Shown here: in pieces, positions 49,601-55,594 of the stretch
Position numbering within the stretch: position 1 is the stretch's first letter
How the letters are laid out: each line of letters starts with the position of its first letter
Assembly (NCBI GenBank): GCA_963971285.1
Contig: OZ020261.1
Span: forward strand, 5,521,983-5,585,982
Reading direction: 5' to 3'
DNA from: Astropecten irregularis
Taxonomy: Eukaryota; Echinodermata; Asteroidea; Paxillosida; Astropectinidae
Length of the DNA stretch: 64,000 nt
The notes under the pieces: generated by a model
Database searches by the model: none
What the model was told of the DNA's origin: nothing
What the model saw: only the letters and a program-made list of their open reading frames with translations
Position numbers and translations under genes: made by a program

Positions 49601-52600
49601 AAAATCAGTTAAAAAAAAAATGGCTTCATATTATTTTCAAAATTTTCATGAATCTGCGAGTTTTAAAGTGGATGTTCAACACTCAACAAACCTCGCCTAA
49701 TTTGTTATAACTACAATCCTTAACTTACTTGAAATGAGAAAAAATATTTATCTCACACTGAACACAGAAAGAGAGTCTTTTTGGATGATTTCCCCTCAAC
49801 ATGCTCAACGCGCAAGCTCCCCAAAATTCAGATTCTCTAAATTTCATCAATGGGGGCAGCAGACAAATCTGTGTGATTTCGTGACGTGACATATAGAAGC
49901 CTTTTGTTCAAAAGAAAAGGCTTCAAAAATTGGAATGTACCCTTTGAATACAATATAAGGTAAATAGACCGCCCTCATGAGGTCAAGTGTGGCGTACTGT
50001 GACAAGAAACTAATTAAATGAAAATTTTAACCATCTTAACATCAAACAACAGCAGCAACAATAAACAGAAGAACAACAAGAGAATGAGGATTTTGAAGAA
50101 GCAAACACAAGCATAAACAACAACAATGCAACTTCAACATAAACATCATCATCAACAACCACACCAGTAAAAAGAACAACAAGAAGAGGATGCAGACGCA
50201 GTAGAAAAAAACCAATTACAACAACAAAACACACTCATAAACAAAAGCAACACAATTTCATCATGAACATCATGAGCGACAACAACTTAAAGCATTTGGC
50301 CTTCTTTTTCTTAGATTTATGCAAACATTCACATTTTGTGAGGTAATGTGTCTCAAACATCTTGATAGCGCACGCGCACTCAAGCGCACAACAATGCACG
50401 CATGCTCACAATTCCGCGCGCATGCTCAGATCTAGCAAAAGGGATTTTCAATCTGCTGCCGCCAACGTTTCAAAAGTCTCCCATTTTACAATAATTTATT
50501 TATGGGTCTGGACAAAAAATAGAGCAAGACCATTTTATCACGTGCGAAGTGGGGAAGTCATTAATGTCACCAGACGCCACTCTGAAGCTAGGAGATGCTA
50601 TGTCTGAGCTGCCTCGAGGAAGCTTGGCATATCTCCTGGTTCATGAGAAATTCACGACCTGTTCAACAATTAAAGTGCGTGTACAGGATGGGCGCTGGGG
50701 CCAGTTTCGTAGAGCTGCTTAAGCAGAAAGTTTGCTTAAGCTTGAAAAGTCTTCCTTGATCAAACCTACCAATTAAATGTTCATTGCTTTTGACTTGTAC
50801 TCGACCATTGTTTGCTGAGCATAATGTTTGAGAGGAGTTTTGCTGGCATACGGATTTTATGTATTAGGTTTTTTTGTGCTTAAGCAAATTTTGGTGCTTA
50901 CGCAGCTCTATGAAATTGCCCCCTGATGGTGAGGGTTGTGGCTTGCCAGGAGTCACGGGGATACGTTCTCCCCTGCGAGATTCACCCCCATCAAACCTTA
51001 ACCTTACCAACCCAGCTGGCTCTTAAAAACAAACTCCCGAAGAATCAACCGATCTACGCTCAAGCGGAAGACGAGAGTTGAGGCTTGAAAGTTTCTACGT
51101 CCCCAAAGACCTTAACAAATGCACCACCTACACAAATAATGACAAATATTCCTGTAATGCGACCTACTTCATGGTAGAATCCCCTAACTTCAAACAAACG
51201 AGCCCCGCCCACCTCAGTGTTTAAGCACTTTTACTCGTGCATGGACTCAAATTGTTCCTCTTTTGTTTTAACTTGAAGTTTTTGGTAGTAGCTCCATTGG
51301 TTTTAAGGAAAGGTTTGCAGAAACACCATGTATAATCTCTTTATAGATGTGTAGTTCTGAAAAGAATCGGTGAGAAGTTGGACCTCGACGTTCCGGCCAG
51401 TGTACTCTGGCACTCCCCTGGCCGTCCTCACTCTCCTGAGGACGGCCAGAGTACACTGGCCGGAACATCGAGATCAAACTTCTCACACATCTATAAAGAG
51501 TTTATAAATGGAGTCTCCGCAAACCTTTCCTTATTACGTTACTTCCACCACGCAAAGCTTCAAATCCTATCCATTGGTTTTGTTCATGCCTGCCTTCCAT
51601 CTTGAGACTTTATTGTCCCTTTTGTTATTATCATTAACATGTATTCAACAAGACAAATATAGAGAATACATTACAATGAACATAGAAACAAGTAATGCGC
51701 ATGGGCAGGGGGAGATGACACCACTAAGACTAAGCATTATCAATGAAGTTGACCAGGGAAAACAATGTACTTAAAGGTAGTATCATACTTTGGTCATCTG
51801 TGAACATTTCAGTTCCATACGGTGCCCACTTTTTGAGAAAACAGTGAAAAACAACCACACCATTTCTTAAGTTTTTTTTCTTTTATTTTGTTTCTTTTAA
51901 AAGATCAAACAGATTTTCGGTCGTTGTTTTACTAATTTTTGGATAAATACACCATTTCAGGCGGTAACATGTTAACGGTATGTTTCTACCATCACCATCT
52001 TCATACACGGTAAGTTATACGTAAAATATGTGAATATTTGTGTTTTTTTTGTTTCTTACCAAAGTATGATACTACCTTTAAAACAATGTGGCCCTAAGAA
52101 ATGCTAACAATTATGGAATAAGATTAATCGGGCAAAAAGGAAAAAAATAACATGCATAAAAAACAACTTAATTGAGGTTAATTAGAATACAATAAAAAAA
52201 TAGTTTGAATTTAAAACAATGAAATTTAATAGCATTCAAATAAAATAATATTGTACGAGAAAACAAATATTATGCCAAAGGGGTTTGCATTTATTTTGTT
52301 TATAAGTTCACGTTTAGAATGCCAATACAAACTCACACACCATTAGGTTTTGATTCGATAACTAGTTCTTACTTAAAGGTAGTATCATACTTTGGTAGCA
52401 TACCGAAACAGAAATCTTCATAGATTTACATACAACGTACAGGGTATAAAGGTGGTGACGCAGGCGCGGTTCTACGGGGGGGGGGGGGCTAGTGGGGGCT
52501 GTAGCCCCCAACAAATTTTGTCTAGCCCCCCCAAAAAAATGCAAGTGAAAAAAAAAATCTTGAAAATACTGGATTTTTTCAGTTATTAAGCGCCAATTAC

Positions 52601-53513
52601 ATAAAAAACGTGTTGTGTGGGCTATAATGTGCATGTTTTTCGACCCCTAATAAGACATGGCAGAAGCGAGTGTTAGAAGAACCCAAAATATTGGGTCTTC
52701 TAGCCCCCCCCAAAAAAAAATAATGGCTCTTCTAGCCCCCCAAAAATTTTGACTCTAGAACCGCGCCTGTGGTGCCGGTAGAAACATACCGTTACATTTG
52801 TTCTGTCTGAAATGCTGTATGTATCCAGAAAACAGTAAAACCAATCGCAACAATTATTTTTGATCTTTTAAAGATCAAAAATAAAAGAGAAAAGACTTAA
52901 GAAATAATGTGGCGGTTTTCGCTGTTTTCTCAAAAAGTGGGCACCGCATTAGACTGAAATTTTCACAGATGACTGTTGCTGTATCTTCCAATTTTTTTTT
53001 GCCCATGGAACTGAGTTTCTCTGACTTAAACCAAAGTATGATATTACCTTTAAACGAAACATGTATATTATTTGTATTACTATTACAAGAATGATAAAAA
53101 CAAATAGAAACGTAACAACATTTTAAAACATTTCCTGATGATTCGCAATTTAAGGTCCCACTTTACCAAACGTCCTATAGGGCTAACCTAGTGTTAATGT
53201 TAAATTTCAACAGTGACTGTTAGCACTAATTATATGCCTTGGCTCCTTAATTCATAACAAGAGTTCTACTGATTGTCAGTCGATACCGTGCACGAAGGCT
53301 AGGGACGCAGTCCTCTGCCTACGCCCTATTGCACCAATCCGCCATTTTGTTTCTGCAATGTTAGTTTCAGTGATTATTATGCGAAGAGTATAATTATTAT
53401 TACCAGACGTAATATGTGTTATACTCACATGCAGCAGAAACTCCATGTCTCAGTACAAGTCCCAACAAGGCTATGCTCACATAAATCCACTTCACTTGCA
53501 TCACGGTCTTCAT
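25498..53513 (-). CDS. mesh: Mesh-like / SUSD2-like transmembrane protein, complete 20-exon gene (isoform A, 1154 aa)
   Basis: This gene is reconstructed from 20 exons, each with GT and AG borders and matching phases, totalling 3465 coding bases including the stop. The order of parts is: signal peptide (1-28), NIDO (about 57-262), IPT/E-set (about 272-362), a linker (366-508), AMOP (about 524-665, with CPC at 533-535, ECCYD at 584-588 and CCRW at 639-642), VWD (669 to about 865, with GDPH at 673-676 and GLLG..DG at 829-836), two sushi modules (955-1018 and 1022-1072), a membrane helix (1083-1106) and a short tail ending ETV. Known: this is the domain order of Drosophila Mesh, a smooth septate junction protein acting with Snakeskin and Tsp2A; vertebrate SUSD2 shares AMOP-VWD-sushi but lacks NIDO. 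Inferred: an epithelial adhesion or barrier protein at lateral membranes. The symbol rests on domain order, not on a database match. A close tandem paralogue and an alternative 3' end follow downstream. Confidence 0.9.
25735..25925. mobile_element. Half copy of the GGACGAC/CTCCTGAGGAC palindromic element
   Basis: CACTCTCCTGAGGACGAACA, GTTCTTCTCAGAACCACACA and CTTCCACCATGCATAGCTTC match the right arm of the element at 29.3 kb. It overlaps the intron before exon 20A. Confidence 0.75.
26020..26505. other. Intron 19A: AT-rich with a satellite unit
   Basis: One 60-bp satellite unit (GATCCTGCTAGGATCGAAAC) lies near 26195-26240; otherwise nothing is recognised. Confidence 0.45.
26540..26675 (-). 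CDS. mesh: mesh-like exon 19A: membrane helix, isoform A
   Basis: Residues 1074-1118, entering in phase 1 and leaving in phase 2; acceptor CCATCAG, donor GTACGT. A glycine-rich linker (GGGGLGGG) precedes a strong helix (AIAGIIIAVLIVLALVILGV then LYFL) and a basic stop-transfer region. The protein is therefore single-pass type I. Confidence 0.9.
27085..27500. repeat. Heptamer satellite (TTGTAGG)n, about 58 units
   Basis: A nearly pure run of GGTTGTA with a few GGTTTTA and TTGTAAG variants at the edges, within the intron between sushi 2 and membrane exon 19A. It is not the telomeric TTAGGG hexamer. Confidence 0.97.
27505..28400. repeat. Intron sequence with a short (CCCAAG)n run
   Basis: AAGCCCAAGCCCAAG lies at about 28295-28365. 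The rest is AT-rich, with no exon signature. Confidence 0.6.
28407..28571 (-). CDS. mesh: mesh-like exon 18: sushi-like module 2
   Basis: Residues 1019-1073, phase 1 at both ends; acceptor TTAACAG, donor GTAGGT. The cysteines DCST, FGCPN, LTCKGGQW and ADCS fit a short sushi module. This is the branch point: its phase-1 end can join either the membrane exon at 26.6 kb or the one at 22.2 kb. Confidence 0.9.
28690..29035. repeat. 60-bp satellite block, inverted orientation, about 6 units
   Basis: Unit: GGGCCTGACGTTTCGATCTT, AGCAGGATCTTTCTCAAAGG and CTAAATGCTCAGAGTTAGGA. It is the reverse complement of the block at 11.7-12.2 kb and lies between the two sushi exons. Confidence 0.9.
29313..29668. 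mobile_element. Long palindromic element with about 130-bp arms
   Basis: The left arm (CTCTTTTAGGAAGATGTGTG ... CTAGTCGTCCTCAGGAGAGA) is nearly the exact inverse of the right arm. The loop lies at about 29450-29500. Related copies: 25735 (half), 35015 and 51290. Confidence 0.93.
29713..29913 (-). CDS. mesh: mesh-like exon 17: sushi (CCP) module 1
   Basis: Residues 952-1018, phase 1 at both ends, the classic phase for CCP modules; acceptor TCTACAG, donor GTAAAG. Four cysteines (TCPYL, FNCDD, RDCVV, PVCT) and a Trp before the last give the C-C-C-W-C sushi pattern. Confidence 0.93.
30766..30897. mobile_element. Palindromic MITE, copy 2 (family of 2932)
   Basis: ACCGTGTCTCAATTCTCTGG at the left and CCAGATAATTAAGACACAG at the right; centre CACTAGTGACTGCAGCC. 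It sits just inside the intron after exon 16. Confidence 0.8.
30926..31186 (-). CDS. mesh: mesh-like exon 16: post-VWD helical segment
   Basis: Residues 865-951, phase 1 at both ends; acceptor TCGGCAG, donor GTAAGG. ITTGDTLFHTDG, FVPILVTP and the helical LEEICQGLEECVYDMSVTQT match the segment after VWD in Mesh, SUSD2 and MUC4 (C-x-x-x-x-x-C-x-x-D). A strongly charged end (EENEEYLATRK) leads to the sushi module. Confidence 0.9.
31408..31740 (+). mobile_element. tRNA-derived SINE 2, copy 4
   Basis: GGTCTGGCGTGTTGAACTCA, GGGTTCGAATCCAGCCATGG and TGGTTTGATTAGCCTCTGTG; the most intact head of the family. Confidence 0.8.
31798..31933 (-). CDS. mesh: mesh-like exon 15: end of VWD
   Basis: Residues 820-864, entering in phase 0 and leaving in phase 1; acceptor CCCACAG, donor GTAAGA. 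VEGLLGDMDGISDND is the G-L-L-G-x-x-D-G VWD terminus. The donor at 31797 was chosen over a later GTAATA because it joins to the next exon as KEW-ITTGD, matching the W-x-I-T family pattern. Confidence 0.9.
32085..32440. mobile_element. GAGCCG-ended element, copy 3, plus adjoining shared repeat
   Basis: Core AATCTACTTCAGAACCGCGG, AATGGATTCACAAAATGGAG, then GAGCCGAGCCTGAGACGGAG; followed by the unit shared with 5226-5400. Confidence 0.7.
32685..32870 (+). mobile_element. tRNA-derived SINE 1, most intact copy
   Basis: Box A-like GGATTGCTCAGTTGG and box B-like GGTTGGAATCC about 35 bases apart; then CAGTTTCCCTTGTGGTTATT. An outer inverted pair, GTCATTGAAAAGTGAAC and GTTCACTTTTCAATGAC, brackets the head. 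Confidence 0.8.
33004..33128 (-). CDS. mesh: mesh-like exon 14: VWD, beta-rich segment
   Basis: Residues 778-819, entering in phase 1 and leaving in phase 0; acceptor CGGATAG, donor GTACGT. TLTVNVDFTQITVSFHASSI is followed by VVIVRAYSD, alternating hydrophobic strands as expected late in a VWD domain. Confidence 0.85.
33600..33800. repeat. Dispersed repeat shared with 49670-49890
   Basis: Both sites hold GATGTTCAACACTCAACAAA, GCAAGCTCCCC and TCTGTGTGATTTCGTGACG or its inverse. The two ends of each copy are inverted relative to one another. Confidence 0.75.
33870..34037 (-). CDS. mesh: mesh-like exon 13: VWD middle
   Basis: Residues 722-777, phase 1 at both ends; acceptor CTCCTCAG, donor GTAAGC. 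VASYLNAVVMQEAGSD is the VWD strand seen as T-x-x-A-V-x-Q-E in SUSD2 relatives. The acceptor directly abuts a 540-bp purine/pyrimidine minisatellite. Confidence 0.9.
34038..34575. repeat. Minisatellite (GGGGTCAGAGT/GATCAGAAT), abutting exon 13 acceptor
   Basis: Irregular 10-12-base units such as GGGGTCAGAGTGGGATCAGA fill the intron right up to the acceptor of exon 13. On the coding strand the units read CTGACCCCA and CTGATCCCA, which resemble branch-site and polypyrimidine sequence. Confidence 0.93.
34837..34995 (-). CDS. mesh: mesh-like exon 12: start of von Willebrand D domain
   Basis: Residues 669-721, phase 1 at both ends; acceptor TGTGTAG, donor GTAATA. It opens with GFIFGDPHFITFD; GDPH is the diagnostic VWD motif. 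RRFTFNGIGEYRLMEV follows the family pattern (F-x-G-x-G-x-Y). Unlike VWF itself, the domain has few cysteines, as in Mesh, SUSD2 and MUC4. Confidence 0.94.
35015..35185. mobile_element. Short copy of the GTGGTCCTGAGAAGGAT palindromic element
   Basis: GAAGGTGTGTGGTCCTGAGA at the left and TCTGAGGACCACATACCTTC at the right, with CGACGTTTCGATCAGTGTGC inside. It starts about 20 bases upstream of the exon 12 acceptor. Confidence 0.85.
35720..35985 (-). CDS. mesh: mesh-like exon 11: AMOP, C-terminal half
   Basis: Residues 580-668, entering in phase 2 and leaving in phase 1; acceptor ATCTTCAG, donor GTACAG. The signature elements are ECCYD, PYLSHWLADVVPYQLCC, then CRWAEPENC and WPKDCVEY, matching the end of AMOP in Mesh and SUSD2. 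The exon is GC-rich (many CCG and CTG codons) compared with the AT-rich introns around it. Confidence 0.93.
36000..37060. other. Intron 10: no element recognised
   Basis: AT-rich intron between the two AMOP exons. A short stretch near 36295-36390 (AAAACCGGAGTGCCAAGAGA, ACTCACATATGACCC) resembles 10275-10365, a dispersed repeat. Confidence 0.5.
37085..37297 (-). CDS. mesh: mesh-like exon 10: AMOP, N-terminal half
   Basis: Residues 509-579, phase 2 at both ends; acceptor ATCAAG, donor GTGAGT. It includes WDGSEDA, then PSFLSDVPACPCTLEQ with the CPC core of AMOP, a GGCALD turn and CTRQAQSNRICF. The count and spacing of cysteines fit the AMOP family, known from MUC4, SUSD2 and ISM proteins. Confidence 0.92.
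37401..37800. mobile_element. MITE-B copy
   Basis: TTAAATATAATATCATACTT at the left, GAGTATGATACTACTTTAA at the right; family motifs inside. Confidence 0.85.
37863..38220. mobile_element. MITE-B copy, tandem neighbour
   Basis: TTAAAGGTACTATCAGACTT at the left, CAAAGTATAATATTACCTTTAA-type right end. It lies 62 bases from the previous copy. Confidence 0.87.
38377..38478 (-). CDS. mesh: mesh-like exon 9: pre-AMOP segment
   Basis: Residues 475-508, phase 2 at both ends; acceptor TTGTTTAG, donor GTAGGT. It carries LLHQQYQDDPISWAGDECTR, the Trp/Cys-containing lead into the AMOP domain. The intron before it contains a 775-bp minisatellite. Confidence 0.88.
38632..39405. repeat. Higher-order minisatellite (CACCTGTTGACATCAAGGG)
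   Basis: Basic units of about 20 bases (CACCTGTTGATATCAAGGGA, GTCGCATGTTGATATCAATA, TAAGTGGCC) are arranged in 60-100-base higher-order repeats across about 775 bases of the intron between exons 8 and 9. Confidence 0.95.
39534..39861 (-). CDS. mesh: mesh-like exon 8: linker between E-set and AMOP
   Basis: Residues 366-474, entering in phase 1 and leaving in phase 2; acceptor CCCACAG, donor GTAAGT. The WDST and SVSIMQYDE motifs, and a beta-rich stretch ending NPWGVIRVMSMDM, resemble the region between E-set and AMOP in Mesh-type proteins. No named domain is assigned. Confidence 0.88.
40068..40240 (+). mobile_element. tRNA-derived SINE 2, 5'-truncated copy
   Basis: TTTGATTAGCCTCTGTGCAC through GGAAATGAGATGGTTTCAGG; the tRNA-like head is missing. 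Confidence 0.7.
40367..40651 (-). CDS. mesh: mesh-like exon 7: IPT/TIG-like E-set domain
   Basis: Residues 271-365, phase 1 at both ends; acceptor TTTTCAG, donor GTGAGT. VSPASGPMMGGNRISI is the IPT/TIG opening (P-x-x-G-x-x-G-G-x-x-I/V/L). Spaced cysteines (NCD, VCVF, VVCI) and a terminal YIVKYTI strand fit an Ig-like E-set fold. A single symmetric exon makes it a clean domain module. Confidence 0.9.
40976..41128. mobile_element. MITE (GGGGTCGATTTCACCAAAT)
   Basis: GGGGTCGATTTCACCAAATT at the left, TTTGTGAAATCGACCCC at the right; inner TCCTACGTAGGATAGG and ATCGTA motifs. A second copy lies at 58315-58458. Confidence 0.9.
41235..41390. mobile_element. Palindromic MITE, diverged copy 3 (family of 2932)
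   Basis: CTGCAGTCAATGGCTAGTGGCTGCCATGAG-like centre and a TTGCGGCCGTTA end. Confidence 0.55.
41577..41745 (-). CDS. mesh: mesh-like exon 6: end of NIDO
   Basis: Residues 215-270, entering in phase 0 and leaving in phase 1; acceptor TTGCAG, donor GTGAGT. It opens with IGFSTGDN, the IGF-x-x-GD NIDO motif, and ends with GVYVFRVDSD, the closing strand. Two cysteines (NCD and GCQ) may pair with each other. Confidence 0.92.
41958..42025. mobile_element. MITE (AGTGCGCCACCATGAGTTTG), left half only
   Basis: CAATAGTGCGCCACCATGAG, then GCGTTGGCCAATCACAATGC; no right arm was found. Confidence 0.8.
42316..42740. mobile_element. GC-rich palindromic element (GCACGTTCTCAC ends)
   Basis: GCACGTTCTCACACACC at the left and GTGAGAACGTGC at the right; the inside repeats GCGCGACTATTTGGGTCGCG in both orientations at least four times. 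Confidence 0.92.
42743..42870. mobile_element. MITE-A copy
   Basis: TGGGAGACTTTTGAGAACCG at the left, CGGTTCTCAAAAGTCTCC at the right. It abuts the GC-rich palindromic element. Confidence 0.92.
42959..43104. mobile_element. MITE-A copy, near-perfect
   Basis: CAATGGGAGACTTTTGGAGA at the left, TCTCCAAAAGTCTCCCATT at the right; its third difference (GAGAGTCGG) is shared by both arms. Confidence 0.92.
43179..43280 (-). CDS. mesh: mesh-like exon 5: NIDO, NSFQAILVYD strand
   Basis: Residues 181-214, phase 0 at both ends; acceptor GACGACAG, donor GTAAGT. NSFQAILVYD and SFVIFHYSEMQY are the late NIDO strands (family pattern N-T/S-F-Q-x-x-L followed by F-x-I-F-x-Y). Confidence 0.92.
43430..44020. 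repeat. Minisatellite (CAGATTGTCACTTATATC), about 20 units
   Basis: Units of 28-36 bases: a conserved CCAGATTGTCACTTATATC and a short variable TC-rich piece. It lies in the intron between exons 4 and 5. Confidence 0.95.
44265..44510. mobile_element. GAGCCG-ended element, copy 4, next to exon 4
   Basis: GCTGAAGCTGAAGCTCTGTT, AGAATCTACTTCCAAACCGC and GGAGCCGAGG; it ends about 50 bases from the exon 4 donor. Confidence 0.75.
44564..44815 (-). CDS. mesh: mesh-like exon 4: NIDO core
   Basis: Residues 97-180, phase 0 at both ends; acceptor CACCCAG, donor GTGAGG. It contains ISPFWTEV and GTVYYRKG, which match the NIDO pattern (I-A/S-P-F-W/F-x-D/E followed by G-x-V/I-Y-Y-R), and ends with VVVTWDQVSDVTTTK. 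Confidence 0.92.
44876..45329. mobile_element. MITE-C (GGGGCCGTCCATAAAGTACG), complete copy
   Basis: Left GGGGCCGTCCATAAAGTACG and right CGTATGTACTTTATGGACGG, with poly-C tracts, a GTACGCATGGCGTACG palindrome and AATAACGGTACCGGCCC inside. Confidence 0.93.
45330..45870. other. Intron 3: no element recognised
   Basis: TCATTGGTCATTT-type weak repeats near 45500-45680; otherwise AT-rich. Confidence 0.45.
45873..45950 (-). CDS. mesh: mesh-like exon 3: NIDO, VNEDGLLTFG strand
   Basis: The exon is 78 bases (residues 71-96), phase 0 on both sides, with an acceptor CTGCAG and a donor GTAAAT. VNEDGLLTFG is the hallmark second strand of NIDO. The paralogue has an exon of exactly the same length and phase encoding INENGLLSF. 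Confidence 0.92.
45996..46225. mobile_element. Truncated MITE-A followed by SINE 1 fragment
   Basis: CAACGCGCGCATGCTCATAA and TCTCCAAAGTCTCCCATTGG, then CGCTGGTTCGAATCCCACTC and the CAGTTTCCC tail of SINE 1. Confidence 0.7.
46523..46647 (-). CDS. mesh: mesh-like exon 2: N-terminal spacer and start of NIDO
   Basis: Residues 29-70. The acceptor is TTTTCTGTGCAG and the donor GTAAGT; the exon enters in phase 1 and leaves in phase 0. It ends with PFPFYNKLYTDIF, the conserved opening strand of NIDO domains. The intron before it is 6.8 kb and is packed with repeats. Confidence 0.9.
46680..47960. other. Intron 1 of mesh-like gene, left part
   Basis: A dispersed repeat at 47160-47380 (related to 9540-9760). 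I see no exon. Confidence 0.45.
47968..48487. mobile_element. MITE-C copy
   Basis: GGGGCCGTCCATAAAGTACG at the left, CGTACTTTATGGACGGCCCC at the right; long poly-G tracts near both ends. Confidence 0.94.
48617..48915. repeat. Tandem duplication, 2 x about 150 bp
   Basis: GCTAAGTATTCCTTGATAAA through ACAATCGTGGTCCTGTTTTC is present twice in direct orientation with only a few differences. Confidence 0.95.
50040..50270. repeat. CAA/AAC-rich low-complexity stretch
   Basis: Interrupted AACAACA and CATCATCAA runs. Confidence 0.75.
50345..50485. mobile_element. MITE-A, diverged copy
   Basis: GCGCACGCGCACTCAAGCGC, CATGCTCACAATTCCGCGCG and TTTCAAAAGTCTCCCATTTT; left end decayed. Confidence 0.65.
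50698..50925. mobile_element. MITE (GGGGCCAGTTTCGTAGAGC) copy
   Basis: TGGGGCCAGTTTCGTAGAGC at the left, GCTCTATGAAATTGCCCCC at the right. Confidence 0.88.
51290..51585. mobile_element. Palindromic element copy (family of 29313)
   Basis: TTCCGGCCAGTGTACTCTGG is inverse to CCAGAGTACACTGGCCGGAA. The outer AAGGTTTGCAGAAACACCAT and TGGAGTCTCCGCAAACCTTT are inverse too. Confidence 0.9.
51771..52081. mobile_element. MITE-B copy
   Basis: TTAAAGGTAGTATCATACTT at the left and AAGTATGATACTACCTTTAA at the right are exact inverses. Confidence 0.95.
52373..53053. mobile_element. MITE-B copy interrupted by a hAT-like element
   Basis: Ends TTAAAGGTAGTATCATACTT and CAAAGTATGATATTACCTTTAA-type. The left third is split by the 309-bp insertion described separately. 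Confidence 0.9.
52461..52769. mobile_element. 309-bp hAT-like element with 8-bp target duplication
   Basis: Inverted ends CAGGCGCGGTTCTA and TAGAACCGCGCCTG are flanked by TGGTGACG and TGGTGCCG (7 of 8 identical). CAG-starting ends and 8-bp duplications are typical of the hAT superfamily. No transposase is inside. Confidence 0.85.
53429..53513 (-). CDS. mesh: mesh-like exon 1: start codon and signal peptide
   Basis: The exon encodes residues 1-28, opening MKTVMQVKW, followed by the hydrophobic core IYVSIALLGLVL and a small-residue cleavage region GVSAA. This is a typical secretory signal. The donor is GTGAGT and the exon ends in phase 1 (one base, T, is carried to the next exon, giving Tyr29). 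The ATG was chosen because it is the first Met of the hydrophobic reading frame and is preceded by AACAAG. Confidence 0.88.
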
Positions 53514-53514
53514 C

Positions 53515-53645
53515 TTGTTATTCAAATCACACAGGTGGCAAGCTAGCTACAGACGTCCCATAACATCACACACAGTGAGTGCGAACCCCAAATAGAACAA
53601 AAAAGGCGCGTAGTGTCTCGCATAACTCAAATATAAAAAAACGCT
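53515..53645 (-). promoter_or_regulatory. Probable 5' UTR / core promoter of the mesh-like gene
   Basis: This is the sequence directly upstream of the start codon. A TATA-like TTTTTTATATTT lies about 115-130 bases upstream of the ATG. A transcription start between the two is plausible, but no initiator was identified. An additional upstream non-coding exon cannot be excluded. Confidence 0.25.
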
Positions 53646-53649
53646 TATA

Positions 53650-54840
53650 GATTACACTTGTTTTTTTCTTTTGTTTAACCTAACGGTTAGGGAGGGTACA
53701 AAGGTCCGGCGCACTTGTTTGTATTTTATCCCGACAGCAAACATCATCGTTAAAAAAAATCGACCTCACCCGTGTCAATTGTATTGGGTTCCTTGGGACG
53801 AATTCCAGTGACTCACATTACATTTAGAAAGGGGTTAGCGGTAAATACCATTTTTCAAAAACGGGGGATTTTCGCTTCATTAATAAAATAATTAGTCATG
53901 TGGTCACATAGAAACAAGGCACCGCCATTACATTAGGCAAAGTTATGTTAAAGTCATTTAAAGGCATAATACAGGATAGAGAATTAAGGTGACATTATGT
54001 TTTAAAATGACATTATGTATTATGTTTTTATCTGTCATAAAATAAAAACGAACCTGTGTAATATTCAGCTAATATCATAATCAGAAACATTAGAAAACAT
54101 TGAAAAACGATCACGGTACTTGTAAATTAATTCAAAGGAGTTTTTATCTCACCCCAAAATCAAAACTGTTTTCGATCGTTGTTTTACTAATTTATAGATA
54201 CCTTCACCATTTCAGCCCAATATTTTAACGGCTCTATGACGTATCTACCAGCACCATCTTCATATTCTGAAAGTTAAAGGTACAGTACAGGATTGTTAAC
54301 ATACCCAAACAGAAATGCTTTCAGATTTATGCATAACTTTTCAGGATATGAAGATTGTGCTGGTAGAAACATACCGTTATGGTGTATTTATCAGGAAAAT
54401 ATTAAAACACATATACCGAACACAGTTTTGATCTCAAAAGCATTTTTTATGTCTTATAGGAAAAATTAAGTCAGGTTTTCGGGATTTTTTCCTTCTTGTG
54501 TCTCAAATGTCCGATTGAGCTTAAATTTTTACAGGCTTATTTTCTAATGAACAGACTAAGTTAAGCTTTTCTGAGACCTTTACCAATCATGTATTATACC
54601 TTTAAAGTAAATTTGTGAACATTTCTGTTTGTGTATGTTACCAATCGTGTACTCAATATTAATCAACTTTTGTTGAAAACTCGATGGGAGCAGACGCATA
54701 ATTTTACTGCTTTGGACATGACACTTTGTTGTCAAAGTGGAAAATACAAATAAAAATAAATTGAAACAAACGAAACAAAGGGATACGCACTGACTTTGAG
54801 CATTGTGTGAATTTTATGTACGTCTAACCGGAGCAATTGA
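53650..54840. other. Upstream of the mesh-like gene; MITE-B2 copies
   Basis: Two MITE-B2 pieces (about 54130-54275 and 54280-54605: TAAAGGTACAGTACAGGATT, TCCGATTGAGCTTAAATTTT). Otherwise AT-rich; regulatory elements are possible but not recognised. Confidence 0.5.
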
Positions 54841-54847
54841 AATACAT

Positions 54848-54977
54848 TTAAAGTTAGTATCATGCTTTTTGTTTGTCAAAGAAGTACAGATTCATGGGCA
54901 AAACTATCAAGGAAGATACAGTCACAGTCATCTGTGAAAATTTCAATTCCATACGGTGCCCACTTTTTGAGAAAACA
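54848..54977. mobile_element. MITE-B, left end only
   Basis: TTAAAGTTAGTATCATGCTT through CATACGGTGCCCACTTTTTG, then truncated. Confidence 0.75.
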
Positions 54978-55594
54978 CAGAGGATAGAGGTTTTGTAGCG
55001 TAATAGTGAGGACTTTGAAAACATCAAATTACGTTGAGAAGTCATTAGGATAACGTGTACTTCAATGAAGTTCAAATTACTGTACAGTAAACATATCACC
55101 AGGTTAAATGCCTGTTTGAACCAGATGATCAACGCCGTCGTTAACTTGAAAGGTTAAACAGTTAGGTCGATGTGCCATTAACGATAGTTAATCATTAATG
55201 ACAAACATGCACGAGCACTGAGTAAGATAGCGTGTAATTTCAATTAGCCCATTGCAGACGATAAGTACCATGACTATTTTGCGCGCCAAAGCCAAGCCCA
55301 CACACATTATACCTAGTTAATCATTAACTGATTAATCCTCAACGTCACGCTATGTCTTTTATGACATTGGTATTTTGGGAATCTTATAGGGCATTCACAT
55401 AACGTGTACAATCGAAGCGACGCAGTAATTCAATATTTGTTGTTGATTTTTTTATCATTGTGCACACAAAGCACATTCATGACAGATAAATGACTCCATC
55501 GCGATTGAACTTGGAATATCTCAACTGGACGACGCATTAGTCTGATGGTGATCTTTTTCAATTTGAAATGGCGCCTTTAGACCGTGTGTTAGTG

